From NCBI GenBank assembly GCA_012295275.1, contig CM022671.1, positions 36,796,683 through 36,860,682 of the forward strand: a stretch of 64,000 nt of DNA, read 5' to 3'. The notes under the pieces are model-generated. The model worked only from the letters and a program-made list of their open reading frames with translations, did not search any database and was not told where the DNA came from. How positions within the stretch are numbered: position 1 is the first letter of the stretch; each line of letters opens with the position of its first letter. A program made the position numbers and the translations under genes. This document shows, in pieces, positions 37,880 to 49,770 of this stretch. The stretch comes from Chrysomallon squamiferum (taxonomy: Eukaryota; Mollusca; Gastropoda; Neomphalida; Peltospiridae).

Positions 37880-39640
37880 AAACTGTTCACAAATTCTAAC
37901 TTAACAGTGACAATTCTAGTGGCAGTAATAGTATTAACAGTAGTAGAGCAGTAGTAAGTAAGAAAGCCTAGTAGAAAAGCAGTGCGTCATGAAAACATTG
38001 TTAATGTTTTATGTACACAGGGGCAGAGAGGCACTTGACGGTAAGTCTGGGCAGTGTTGGGGTCAAATCAGGGTGAAAAGGGTCAGTGTCAGAGGCGAAC
38101 ATTCTATTAATGGAATCATTGTTTTATTAATTTTTCTCTATAGTAAACTGCATAGTATAAAACGATTTTATTCATTTATTTACAACATTTTATTTTGGTT
38201 TGAAATATACAACTACACCAATGTTAGCTGCGCCTGCATAGTTTCGATATATGCTCCTGGCCACTTGAAACAAATGTGTCATTAAATTTATATTACATAA
38301 CATAAACCTTATTTATAAAGACAGGACAGAAATAGAAAACATAAAATTAAAAAGAAATACATAAAGTATAGCTTAATGTTGTGGTAAGTAAATCTGTAAC
38401 TCAGCTACGGACATAACAAGTCTGCTGAGAAAAAGTAAAGAAGGGAGAAATTAAAAAAATCATCTGAAAATGAAACCGGTCTTCATTTTTTCTTTCGAGG
38501 TACGTTAGATTTTTATTTATATATATTTTTATTTTGAGGTATGTTAGATTTTTACTAATATATATATATATTTTTAAATGTATTATTTTATAATAAAGCT
38601 GATTTTATAATTAATTATTTAACCTATTTTATCGACAATATTTTCTGAACGACAAATATTAATTAATTAATTAATTAGCTAGTAAGTTATATCAAATACA
38701 AACTTCAGAACAAACTTCAGAACAAACGAAAACATTGTTAGAAGTTATTTTTCTCCTGTATTTGTATCCGTTGATTTATGCACATTTTAAATCTGTATTT
38801 TTGTTTTACACATGTCAATTTTCCAAACTGTAAACAAATCTATATTTATTTATTTATTTATTTATTTATTTTTTTATCTGTTTATGGTTTTAGATTTTAA
38901 GGCTATATTTATTCATCTATTTCAAAGCTGTATTTGTATTTGTATTTTATTCTATTTTAAATTTTAAAGCTATAATTGTATTATTTTATATTTTTGACAT
39001 TTTAAAGCTATAATTGTATTATTATTTTTTAAATTTATTTATTTATTCTTTCAAATATATTTTTGACATTTTAAAGCTATATTTTTTCATTGTACTTTTC
39101 GGTTGATTATAAACCTTTGTAAGTTTTATTAAAAGAAGTTAGAAAAAAAAAAAAAAAAATAAAAATAAAAAAAGAAGAATAATAGTAATAAACAGTTTTA
39201 TAAATAGTGCTAAATTTAAAGTTATTGGAAATGAAAGAATGAAAAGAACTGGAAACCAACACGTGTTAAGATAAATTGTACGGTTTCCGGGTACACAGTC
39301 ACACATCTCAAATACGTATTATCCTGTTATCACGTGATTACACCAGAGTTCAGACACAGTTCATGGTAAGTGTTATACAGTGTTCATGTAAATAAGAAAA
39401 CGGAGACGAGAAAGGCGTACAAATACCGTTCATTACAGATACTAAACGTAAATAAACCCCAAGTAAAAAAAATACCATTATGTTTTAAAATTATATTAAA
39501 AAATTGTAATCAAAAGCAAACATTATTTTACTAACATGCCTAATAGTTTAAATAATAATAATAATAATAAATCAAAATGCGATAAATGTATTTTTCAGTT
39601 ATGTACGTTTTAATGAAATGCTTGCAGGGCAGCAGATATA
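37880..39640. other. AT-rich DNA with weak T-rich repeats and two E-boxes
   Basis: A loose repeat built on ttttaaagctataattgtat lies at about 38900-39100. A-rich runs are at 39143-39160. CACGTG sites are at 39260 and 39331. No coding sequence is recognised, including the 98-codon frame at 37989. Confidence 0.45.
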
Positions 39641-39679
39641 AACACTGTGAAAAATAATATCACTTTACACTTTATTTAA

Positions 39680-40550
39680 ATGTACTTTTCACTTTAGTAC
39701 ATCAATATGTAAAAACGATATGTAAAATATATACCTTAAAGTTTAATACTAATATGAAATAATAATAGTTTAATATGAATTATAAAAACATAATCATAAT
39801 TTACACTTTAATAGTAATATAAAAAATGATAGTTTACAAGTTAATACTCAAATAAACAGGATAGTTTACGCTTTAATATGAATTATAAAATCCGATAATT
39901 GACATATTACTACTAATATAAAAAGGATAGTTTGCACGTTACTATAATATATAAAAAAGATAGTTTATACTTTAACATGAATTATAAAAAATTATAATTT
40001 ACACTTTAATACTAATATAAAAAAACGATAGTTTATACTTTAATACTAATATTAAAAAAATGACAGTTTACACGTTAATATTAATATAAAAACGATAGTT
40101 TACACTTTAATATGAATTAAAAACAACTATAATTTACACTTTAATATGAATTAAAAACAACTATAATTTACACTTTAATATTAATATATAAAAACGATAG
40201 TTTATACTTTAATACTAATATAAAAAAATGATAGTTTACACATTAATATTAATAAAAAACGATAGTTTACACTTTAATATGAATTATAAACAACTATAAT
40301 TTACACTTTAATACTAATATATAAAAACGATAGTTCATACTTTAATACTAATATAAAAAAATGACAGTTTACACGTTAATATTAATATAAAAACGATATT
40401 TTACACTTTAATATGAATTATAAAAATTTATAATTTACACTTTAATAATAATATAAAAATAAATAGTTTACAATTTAATACTAATACAAAAAAAAAAAAA
40501 AAAAAAAACATTGCTAACACATTAATACTAATATAACTTCATTTCTTCTT
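39680..40550. repeat. ~30-45-bp degenerate minisatellite (tttacactttaatactaata)
   Basis: About twenty copies of a unit like gtttacactttaatactaat, ataaaaacgata over about 850 bp. Two sub-types, actaatat and atgaattat, are interspersed. A poly(A) run at about 40489-40508 sits near the right end. Confidence 0.88.
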
Positions 40551-40844
40551 TTATTACATTTTGCATTTTCGGTGGAAGTTATTCAAAATATTTACATCTG
40601 TCTATCTGTATACCTGTCTCTGTGTGTGTCTGTGTGTATTGTCTTTCTGCCTGTATCTATAGACATCCATATACTCATATAAAGATTATATTGTTCACAT
40701 CTGTTTTCAAAATCTTTGTTCAATATAATTTGAATCATAGCTCACTTTGAACAAATTAATTTATTTATTTTCGTGAATTTTGTTTTGTCTTTCTTTCTTA
40801 ATTTTTAATTATATATATATTAAAGTCGAATTAAATTATTGGTG

Positions 40845-40952
40845 AATTACATACATACATACATACACACCTTTAGTTATTTTAACTTACAAAATATTGA
40901 TAACATCATCAGTTTGTACCGTCATAAATGAGAAAAATAAATAAACAACAAC

Positions 40953-41008
<56 letters not shown>

Positions 41009-41100
41009 TAATAATAATAATAATCGTCATGATGATGATTATGATATAATAATAATCAGTATACTAGTAGTAGTTATACTAGTAGCAGTAATGTGCTGAT
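40845..41100. repeat. TACA, (TAA)n and TAG simple repeats
   Basis: CATA units at 40848-40866, TAA at 40952-41024, then imperfect ATG and TAG triplets to about 41090. Confidence 0.93.
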
Positions 41101-41403
41101 GACTTACAAGTCTTGTGAAAACACGAATTTATTTCATTCACAACTGTTCTACGTAAGAATACTTACATAGAAGGAACAAAGGCAACATACTACGTAACAA
41201 TAACCCTGCCTGTTATTGGAAGGGGTGATGTAAAACAAAACCACCACCCCTATGTGAAAGACTTGCGTAACCAGGTATACGTAACATACGAAGACGTAAC
41301 AATTATTAACGTTTGAAGTGTTTCCGGTTATGTAGACGTTAGGTAAAAGCGGCATAATAACGGAAACAGGTGATGGACGGCAATAGAAGGAAAAGGCACA
41401 TAC

Positions 41404-41560
41404 CTTTATACAGCTTGTCGAAGTACGCCGCCGACTCGTCAATCTATCTCGTTATGATATAGCTGACCGGTGGTCACTCACAGTGTCACTTGTTGAACTG
41501 CGAGGCTGACCAGACCAGCTGATTGGTCGCCTGTGAGGTGTTTGGGCTACAGCCAGTTTC
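41404..41560 (-). promoter_or_regulatory. Candidate minus-strand promoter and untranslated first exon
   Basis: This patch is CpG-richer than its surroundings. On the minus strand it has a CCAAT box (gaccaatcagctgg, CCAAT at 41526-41522). About 120 bp further on is a good 5' splice site: tataaag followed by GTATGT, with the exon ending at 41404. An upstream untranslated exon is required by the splice site at 28658, and this patch has the right orientation. The distance of about 12.7 kb is plausible for an intron. Nothing links the two directly. Confidence 0.3.
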
Positions 41561-42129
41561 GTTTGTATTTTCTTTCTTACTTCCACTTACTTTTTTTTTT
41601 TTCATTTTCTCTGATTTCTGACTGTAATTAGTATAATTTTATTTTATTTGTGAGTGTGCGTGTAAGTTTGCGTTTTAAATGGGTTTTTTTTTATTACGTT
41701 TAATTAAAACAAACATTAGCTTGTTCTAAAACTATATCTCTCCAGAATTTCATAAATAATTTACAAGGCTGGAAGTAATAAGCAAATAACACTGACCACA
41801 TTGGCGCTCACTTAGATTACGAAGTAAGTGACGTAAACGGCTGACACGCTAGGAAACATTCACGGATTTGTGTAACTAGCCATGACTAATCACGTGACCA
41901 TCATGGGTCATAAGACATTTTTAAAGTGCGTACTTAGAGGCCACGACGTATTGTGTAGATACAATCCTGTGATAAGTAAACGTGAAAATAGAGCAAAAGC
42001 AGAAAAAAAAGAAAGAAAAACGAAAAGAATAAATAACTACTTAAACTAGTATGATATTGCAATAATGACAATAACAACAATACTAAAAATGAATGTTTTC
42101 AAAAGGTTATAATGTACGAACTAGCTGGT
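41561..42129. other. Unique sequence with one E-box
   Basis: TCACGTGA-type site within aatcacgtgaccatc (CACGTG 41891-41896). No coding frame is recognised. Confidence 0.4.
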
Positions 42130-42460
42130 GTTATGTATAACATGTATATATAATACTGTTTGATAAACGTGTGTTTATGTGTACATACATACATATACAT
42201 ATGTATATATGTGTGTGTGTATATATACATATACATATATGTGTGTGTGTGTATATATATAATATAATATCCTGATATACATGTATATATAACATTATCT
42301 GTTGATAGATATAACATTATCTGTTTGATAGACATATATAAATAACATCTATTTGACAGACAATTATATATAACGTTATCTGTTGATAGACATGTATATA
42401 TAACATTATTTGTTTGATAGACATGTATATATAGTATTATATGTTTGATACACACACATA
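42130..42460. repeat. ~35-40-bp AT-rich minisatellite with TA/TG runs
   Basis: Units like gacatgtatatataacatta, tctgtttgata recur about six times between 42270 and 42450. TATG and TG runs precede them. Confidence 0.85.
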
Positions 42461-42555
42461 TCCGCACAATACATATACACACGCTCGCACGCAGACACAT
42501 GCAAAACACACACATACATACATACATACATATATATATACATATTTACATATCT

Positions 42556-42610
<55 letters not shown>

Positions 42611-42681
42611 TATCATTGTATATCTAATATAATCTGTTTGCTATAAATGTATGCGTTTTGGGGTTTTTTTTTTTTTTTTTC
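42461..42681. repeat. CA, CATA, TA and T simple repeats
   Basis: Irregular CA/CATA to about 42530, TA at 42565-42605, poly(T) at 42665-42680. Confidence 0.92.
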
Positions 42682-43110
42682 ATTGAAAACTGCTTTACTG
42701 AAATTTAGTTTTGTCAGTGCTGTTTTAATTTTTTTTTATATTACACAGAGGGAAACGAAACAGGCTTTTAAAGCATCATTTATTACATTGTTTAATTAAA
42801 ACAGCAGATGTCAAACGCAATATGTTGTTGAATTGTTAAGTGACATTTAAAACGATCCTGTTTTGAATATATTTACATCTGATTTGTAAAGCAGTAAGTT
42901 AATATATGTTTAAGGTTTAAAGGAAACGTGAGTACAGTTTCTTACTGTGAAGAACAACAACAGACTGGTTTCATTTTCTTTAAAGGGAATGTAAGTCGTG
43001 AAATTCGTGAAAGATTCCTGTGACAAAAACCAAAAAACTAAAAGTAAATATGAAGGGATAAATTAAAAACTTTAATAAAATCCAATAATATAATATTAAT
43101 AACGTGATCT

Positions 43111-43115
43111 TGTTA

Positions 43116-43165
<50 letters not shown>

Positions 43166-43276
43166 GTTGTTGTTGTTGTTGTTGTTATTATAATAATAAC
43201 AAATAAATAAATGAATAAAGAAACACATAAACAGATGTGAAAATTAGTTTTAGTAAATAAAAAAAAAAAAAAAAAA
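43111..43276. repeat. (ATT)n-(GTT)n microsatellite and A run
   Basis: ATT triplets at about 43119-43165, GTT triplets to about 43186, and a run of A at 43259-43276. Confidence 0.95.
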
Positions 43277-43539
43277 GTATTTAAGTAACATTAAATGAAA
43301 TTACTTAACTATATAAATAAATGAACAGTTTCAAAATAGGGCGTGTTTATTATACATTTAAAAGTAATTTAATCTGATGTTGGTCTGTTTTTCATCGAAT
43401 AAACTGAAATGTAAAACATCTAGAAATAGCGTTAGGGCAGCGAAGCGAAAGATTTCAAATTATTTGTCACACAGCTCGCCGTGTCTCTCACACGTAGAAC
43501 TTGGTGTAGACAAATTATCACCTCGCTACAACAATCAGC

Positions 43540-43670
43540 CACGTGCGTTCTTTATCTGGCCAAGCACCGCGCCCCGCCCACCTGATTAAACCCGTCTGCT
43601 GCCTGTTATTCTAGGTGACCGCCTGCCTGCCTGCGTCCAATAGCGTAGTGAAGCGATCGTGAAAGAAGAA
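43540..43670 (-). promoter_or_regulatory. Second promoter-like patch (GC box, CCAAT, E-box)
   Basis: Strikingly GC-richer than its flanks. It contains CACGTG (43540-43545), a GC box (ccccgcccac near 43570; gggcggggc on the minus strand), GCCTGCCTGCCTGC and a CCAAT box (gtccaatagc near 43636, plus strand). On the minus strand the GC box precedes agataaagaacg, a weak TATA-like word. It is a candidate distal promoter, direction uncertain. Confidence 0.25.
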
Positions 43671-44225
43671 GAAGAAAAAAGTATTTTGTTACACTCCTTT
43701 TTATCAGTAAATATCTGCTACATTTCTCACAGCTGCTCATCTGTGTAACACGGAATGATGTCTGTTTATTACAAAAAAATGAAAGTAAACAGACAGAAAA
43801 TCAAGAACAGCAAAACAGCTCTAACTATTAGTAGTATAGTAGGAGTTTTGTAATAATTTGATTTATTTACCTGTTAAAATGTATAAGTATTATTTACTGT
43901 TCACTTTTGGCTCTTAAAAGTTAGATTTATGCAAACATATGAACTCAGTAATAATATACATTTATTATCTGCGAAATAAGAAAAATCTATTGCACAATGT
44001 ATAATGGAAGTCAAATATTGCTACATTAAGAGTATTATATATATATATATATATATAATTCACAGTAATATCTTTAACTTTGATAGTTTTACTTGTACCC
44101 CTGTAATTTACAACTGATGGTTGTGATGATAAATAAAACTTAATCATATTTGTGATATATTTTATTAGCGATCTCTGATGTAGCGTCATAACGGTTTCTC
44201 TTTTGTCCGGCAGTAATTATTAATT
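43671..44225. other. AT-rich DNA, no gene seen
   Basis: A short TA run lies at 44036-44057. No domain is recognised in the small open frames. Confidence 0.5.
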
Positions 44226-44480
44226 ACTGAGAATGGCAGAAACCTAATTTCCAATTTGACATTTGATCTCGTTGTGAGCCACCGATGACAACGACCAAAA
44301 TTACCCGACATTTTCTCATCCTGCTTGAGAATTAGTGTAAAATTACAATGAGCAGCTGATGGCGACTTAAAGTGACGTAATGGACGAAGAGTGGACGGGT
44401 CATCGAGTATTGGACGTACGTTACGCTCAGACTACTTATTACTCGGGTTGTGCCATAAAGCATGACCAGGTCATACATCT
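44226..44480. other. Unique, less AT-rich patch
   Basis: About 250 bp of complex sequence with aagtgacgtaatgg (a TGACGTAA CRE/D-box hybrid near 44371) and ggacgtacgttacg. No open frame is supported. Possibly regulatory or an unrecognised exon. Confidence 0.3.
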
Positions 44481-44689
44481 TAACTGAGCGAGGGGCTTCA
44501 GTGAACAACACTAATAAATATTTCGAGAACAAAAAAAAATCATAAACTCTAGAATGTGACATTATTATAACTAGTATTACATATTACATATTACATATTT
44601 GTATTATGGTTATCTGTTACATACTAGAAATGTTCATTATATACCTGTATAGACATACAGAACAAAGTATAATGTATGTCTCTATCTGT

Positions 44690-44875
44690 AAGTATGTGTT
44701 TGTATTTTTGTATGTATCTATGTGTGTGTGTTTATATCTGTTTGCATATGTGTGTGTGTATGTTTGCGTGTGTGTGTGTTTATATCTGTTTGCATATGTG
44801 TGTGTATGTTTGCGTGTGTGTGTGTTTATATCTGTTTGCATATGTGTGTGTATGTTTCTGTCGGTATGTGTGTGT

Positions 44876-44922
<47 letters not shown>

Positions 44923-45150
44923 TGTGTGTGTGTATGTGTGTGTATGTTTCTGTCGGTATGTGTGTGTGTGAGTGTGTGTGTGTGTGAGTGTGTGTGTATG
45001 AGTGTGTATGTGTGTGAGTGTGTGTGTGTATGTTTCTGTCGGTATGTGTGTATGTGAATGTGTGTGTGTGTGTGTGTGTGTGTGAGTGTGTGTGATTGTA
45101 TGAGTGCGTGTTTATGTGTATGTTTCTGTCGGTATGTATGTGTGTGTGTT
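44690..45150. repeat. GT-rich minisatellite with two nested units
   Basis: Three copies of a ~44-bp unit (tttatatctgtttgcatatg, tgtgtgtatgtttgcg) are followed by GT runs. These are punctuated four times by tatgtttctgtcggtatgtg. Confidence 0.93.
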
Positions 45151-45560
45151 TCAACATGTATGTATTTTGTACAACATAGTGCTACAGCCCCAGGCTAGAC
45201 TTACTTACTGGGATGAAATGCTTTACAGCTTTTCTCTCAAATTCTTCTTGTACTGTAATTGTCTAACATTCTCTGCGAGATTATCGTTAACAGTATCCAG
45301 AGGGTATCCCAGCGAATCGGGTTTAGGTAGAAAATACAAGTTAGATTTAAAGTGTAACACAGTGTGTGTTTACTTGGGGACAAAAACGAAATTCTCCTTT
45401 TAAAATGTCCTGTTTGTGACGAAGCTGAGACGTGTTAGTACAGACATGCACAGCGATACGAGTGTGTAAGTATAGATACATACAGACAGAAAGAAGTAAA
45501 ATATAAATACATACATACACACAGACCCACACATACAACACGTGCACGCAGACAGATAAT
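45151..45560. other. Unique sequence followed by CA/CATA-rich stretch
   Basis: No gene is recognised. CATA/CA words run from about 45500 to 45545. Confidence 0.4.
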
Positions 45561-45564
45561 GTTT

Positions 45565-45567
<3 letters not shown>

Positions 45568-45600
<33 letters not shown>
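45568..45600. repeat. (TA)n microsatellite at the Tc1 insertion site
   Basis: About 16 TA dinucleotides end exactly at the left terminus of the Tc1-like element, in keeping with TA target preference. Confidence 0.9.
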
Positions 45601-45601
<1 letters not shown>

Positions 45602-45603
<2 letters not shown>

Positions 45604-46498
45604 TCTCCCAAAAACAGAAACGCAAAAGTAGATTTTATTGACATTGGGAATATTTGTCTAATGGATCAACAGAAAGCAGCAGAATGTTCACATTTTACAC
45701 ACACTTTCGCAATTCATTAATATTGATGGTATTACATTGAAAAGGTTAAAGTTCAAGGTTATAACAGTACAATCTTAATACCTTGTGTGCCCACAATGGG
45801 AGTCTAGAACTGCCTGACATCTCCTTCCCATGGCAGTAATGACATTACGAATTACACCTTGTGGAATGGTGGCCCACTCTGTCTGAGCACGATTCTATGG
45901 CTGTGGTTGATGCTGCCTCAGTTGTCTATCCAACTCGTCCCATAAATGCTCTATAGGGTTCAAATCCAGAGATTTAGAGGGCCAGGCCAGGACCTGAATG
46001 TTATCGTTGTGTAGGTACGTTGTTGTGAGTTTGGCTGTATGTGGTCTCGCATTGTCGTGCTGGAATACAGCGTTACCATTATTCATAATTGGATCGACAT
46101 GTGGCTGCAAAATTTCATCTCGGTATTTCTGTGCCGTTAAGTTGCCTTGGATGTGAACAAGGTTGGTCCTGCCAGTGTATGAGATTGCTGCCCACACCAT
46201 CATACTTCCTGTATGCGGTTTGCAGCAAAACGTTCACCACGACGTCTGTAAACTCGACATTTTCCATCAACCTGACGAAGCAGAAATCGAGCCTCGTCAC
46301 TAAACCAGACAGGTTTTGGCTAATAAACATGATCATAGCCTTTATTTTGTGTTACCTGCTTTTTGCTGACTGTAACAAAAGCTATACGTTTGAATCACCA
46401 AATGTCATTATATTCATAGTTTGTACATTAATATGTGTCAGTTTACAATAGTTATCTAACAAATCAACCATTTTGCGTTTCTTTTATGGGAGAGTGTA
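45602..46498 (-). mobile_element. Internally deleted Tc1/mariner element
   Basis: Terminal inverted repeats: left ctctcccaaaaacagaaacg (from 45603) and right, read on the minus strand, actctcccataaaagaaacg (ending about 46496), both followed by caaaa. TA-rich DNA lies on both sides. The element is about 0.9 kb, against 1.2-1.7 kb for usual full-length Tc1 elements. The part encoding the N-terminal DNA-binding domains (between 46321 and 46470) is missing. Confidence 0.9.
45775..46321 (-). pseudogene. Tc1 transposase, catalytic part, frameshifted
   Basis: Minus-strand translation starts PVWFSDEARFLL (first catalytic Asp). A frameshift near 46205-46215 separates this from MMVWAAISYTGRTNL. FQHDNARPHTAKL holds the second Asp, and LDLNPIEHLWDELD the third acidic residue, Glu. 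There are 34 residues between the second Asp and the Glu, the DD34E spacing typical of Tc1. A TAG stop at 45896 interrupts RQHQPQP before the conserved C-terminal tail, which ends in TAA at 45775. Missing N-terminus, one frameshift and one stop: not functional. Confidence 0.93.
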
Positions 46499-47160
46499 TA
46501 TACTTCATAACGTCACTCCCACAATCAAACAGGTTGTCAGAAGCCTTTCAAAGGTCACTTCTTAAATTTAATCTAAGCGAAATTCAGCTTCTGTTCCATT
46601 TATATTCACAGCACCAAACTTGTAATTTTTGTAAATACTATTATTTCTTTATAGTTCATTATACATTCAGTTTTTTGTCCATGTTTTCTTAATGTGCTCT
46701 CATTGTAAAGTTCTTTGTGTACTCTCTCAGGAGGAAAAGCTACTCATCTTTATTATTATTATAACCTTTACTCTCACTAAGATGGTAACTCAATGCTGAA
46801 GAAAACTGTCATTTGTTAAAAGAAATATGATCGACACTTTTAAAAAGTCACTTTTCTGATTTTCTAACTTATCCGTTCTAAATGTAGTTCATCATGAAGA
46901 TCTTTTCGCTCTGGGATAAAAACTATTTTTGTAGCACAGTTAGAAATGAAGTTTTCAAAGATCATCTAACGCAAATGAATAATGTTACCAACATTGGTTT
47001 TGCATATCAGTGTAAATGTGCTTTGCAAGTTTATGATTTTTTTTTTAGACTGAATGCATTATTATCTCAGAACATATATGCAAACATTAGAAAAATTCAA
47101 ACTTTGAAATGTTTAATAATATATATATATAAATACACACGTGAATAAGGTAAATTGATA
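46499..47160. other. AT-rich DNA, no gene seen
   Basis: Small open frames (for example 46894-47148) have no recognisable domain and AT-biased codons. Confidence 0.5.
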
Positions 47161-47168
47161 CTTTCAAT

Positions 47169-47208
<40 letters not shown>

Positions 47209-47226
47209 GAATAGATATATACTTAC

Positions 47227-47293
<67 letters not shown>

Positions 47294-47295
47294 TA
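47110..47295. repeat. TA and CA microsatellites
   Basis: TA at 47119-47131, 47173-47202 and 47227-47250, then CA to about 47290. Confidence 0.94.
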
Positions 47296-47299
47296 CATA

Positions 47300-48328
47300 C
47301 ATACACGAAAGTGAATAACCACAGTAAAAGCAGAAATTCTATATAAAAAAAGATGTCTGCACTGAAAACATGTTCTTACTTTTTACACACAGAAAAAAAA
47401 TAAATAATCTCCAGATGAACATATACAAAATGGTATGCTCATTCAGACAAAAATACATATACTGAAAGATGTACACAACCACGCGCACACAGGTAAAATA
47501 ATACACCGTTGATATATATATATGTTAAAACGTTTTAGTACGCACAGACGTTGGACTTTAATTAGCGTCATGTTTGACTCTTAATGTGCAAATCAGACAA
47601 TTTGTGTCTGCTGATAAGCCCGGTCTTCCAGAGGTCACCTCAGTTAAACAAGTGTAAGAAATGTGTAGTAGTTAACAAACTAAACTGCCTAATTACAGGT
47701 GATAGACAGCCATGTTACTTTACTTTCGCTCCATTAAAACAGTTTGTTTTATTTTCGTTACGTTCTTTATCAAATATTTGTATTGAATAATTTGTTACAT
47801 TTTCATTCCATTATTTATCATATATTTATAATATTTTCATTAGATTATTTTTCATAGTTTTGCAATGTTTAATTTGTTCTATTACGTTAATTGTCATGTG
47901 TATGTAATGCTCTATTCCTTCTATTTTTCTTACGGTTGTTTCATATAATTGTAATATTTAATTTGATCTATTTTCATTACGTTATTTATCATGTATTTGA
48001 CATGCTTTTTTTCTTTTATTTTCATTACGTTTTTAATCATATGTCTGTACTATTTTCATTACGTTATTTATGATATATTTGTAATATTTCGTTTGTTATG
48101 TTTTCAGTATCTTAGTTATATTTATATTGCATAATTTGTATTGCATATCTGTTACATTTTCAAATATTTCATTTGTTTAATTATATTTTCCAAATTTACC
48201 AAACACAGTATTTCTGCTATTTATCAATTGTATGCATTTATCTGGTTAAATATGTATAATTATATAAGTATAAAAGTAATCAAATTGATATAAACAAGTA
48301 TTTATCTGAATAAATCTATATATTTATC
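47300..48328. other. AT-rich DNA with weak ~45-bp periodicity
   Basis: From about 47750 to 48130, words such as ttttcattacgttatttatc and atatttgtaatattt recur about seven times, suggesting an old decayed minisatellite. No gene is seen. Confidence 0.5.
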
Positions 48329-48400
<72 letters not shown>

Positions 48401-48574
48401 GTTGTTGTTATTTTTATTATTATATACACATAAACATATCATTATTATTAGTGCATTTATCTGTGCAAGTGTGCGCATGTGTGTGTGTGTATAACCTATA
48501 TATCTAAACATACACACATATAATACATGCACACATACATATATACGTATACAAATATACATATATACGTACTT

Positions 48575-48617
<43 letters not shown>

Positions 48618-48625
48618 TATACACA
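48329..48625. repeat. (ATC)n-(ATT)n and TG/CATA/TA repeats
   Basis: About 14 ATC triplets, about 9 ATT, then GTT. TG at 48478-48492 and TA/CA at 48583-48620. Confidence 0.94.
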
Positions 48626-49499
48626 CATACATATATCTACCTAATGTTTATATTTATGGATATCCTTCCTTGAACTTTGTGCTAAGATGACTACAACAGA
48701 TGTTTTAATTATGAGCAACCAATTACATAAGAGCTTTATTCATTCCAGAGTTCACAACACTGACTTATGTAAGTTGACAAAATTGCAAATCCACGCGGAA
48801 TATCGTTGTTAGCATATATTTAGATCCTAACTAACAACAAACACATAACAGATTGTGCCTGCAAGTTGAAACTACACTGATATCCGCTGTATTTAATGCA
48901 TCCAGAAACATTTCTGAAACATATTATCAAACTGTGACACTGTGAAATAGCAATGTTACAATTACGCGCGTTACGCTATCTCGGCTTTTCCATTGATCAC
49001 TGATGACGTCGTCGTTCATGAGCAGAAGCGAGGACGGGCAGAGTACCCACAAAAAATGGCCTGCTGACTGTTTATAAATAGATTTCTATTAACAAATCGT
49101 TTTTGGTGATGTTCTGCACACATTCGCACGAATCCTCGCTTTCGAATTTTTAATTTTTATTAACCACATGCATCTTCAATACTCTCGCGAAAAAAGTGAA
49201 AAATTTGCCTTACGAAGTCATCCAAGTAAACTGAGCATGTGAGCGAACATTTTAAAAACACATACGCGTTCGATAGATAATTTATTTAACTTTATTCCTG
49301 ACAAATGTCATGGAAATCTAACATTGCCAACGATATTGAACGCAACTCTTTGTTATGATAATGGACGTCGCTATTTGAGGGAACGAGATCACGTCACACA
49401 AAATCGTTTCTTTACGTTATTGATAAACAAAATGAATGACTTGATTAACACTTTTCTCAGAGATTTTTCAGTTTTTGTTGATGCTTTTTTTTTTGGTTT
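48626..49499. other. Unique sequence, CpG-richer from 48960
   Basis: Between 48960 and 49400 the sequence holds many CpGs (attacgcgcgttacgc), a TGACGTCG near-CRE at about 49004 and a TATA-like tttataaatag near 49072. No splice-supported coding exon is recognised. The open frame from 49324 is unconvincing because it runs on into the telomere-like repeat. Confidence 0.35.
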
Positions 49500-49627
49500 A
49501 GAGTTAGGGTTAGGGTTAGAATTGGGTTGGGTTGAGTTGCGTTGGGTTAGGGTTAGCGTTAGGGTCAGGGTCAGGGTCTGGGTCAGGGTCTGGGTTAGGG
49601 TTAAAGGGTTAGGATTAGGATTAGGTC
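49500..49627 (+). repeat. Degenerate interstitial telomere-like repeat (TTAGGG type)
   Basis: About 125 bp of GGGTTA-type hexamers: five or so exact TTAGGG units, mixed with TCAGGG, TCTGGG, TTGGG and TTAGGA variants. The G-rich strand is the plus strand. Confidence 0.85.
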
Positions 49628-49770
49628 ACCCCGTGTGGGGCACGGGTTGCCCCCCTTTGGGTAGGTGCGCCATATTTTTGGCACGTGCGGCGAAAAAGTT
49701 ATTCCACTTTGAAAAAGGTTTGTCTCACATTTTCCACGTGTCTTGAAAAATTCGGTTTTGAAAAAGTGAA
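49628..49770 (+). repeat. Solitary diverged fragment of the ~374-bp satellite
   Basis: Directly after the telomere-like tract. tttgggtaggtgcgcc, aaaaagttattccactttga and cttgaaaaattcggtttt match, in order, the satellite words tttgggtatgtgcgcc, aaaaagttattgcactttga and cttgaaaaatttcgattt. Same orientation as the main array. Confidence 0.88.

Noticed and set aside
41149-41442. 97-codon minus-strand open frame overlapping the candidate first exon
   Set aside because: No recognisable domain; the frame runs through the predicted 5' splice site. More likely untranslated exon and intron.
49060-49090. TATA-box promoter (tttataaatag)
   Set aside because: A single TATA-like word is expected by chance in such AT-rich DNA, and no transcribed feature follows it.
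49324-49746. 140-codon open frame with Leu-Gly and Val-Arg repeats
   Set aside because: The repeats are translations of the TTAGGG-like tract, and the end is the stray satellite fragment.
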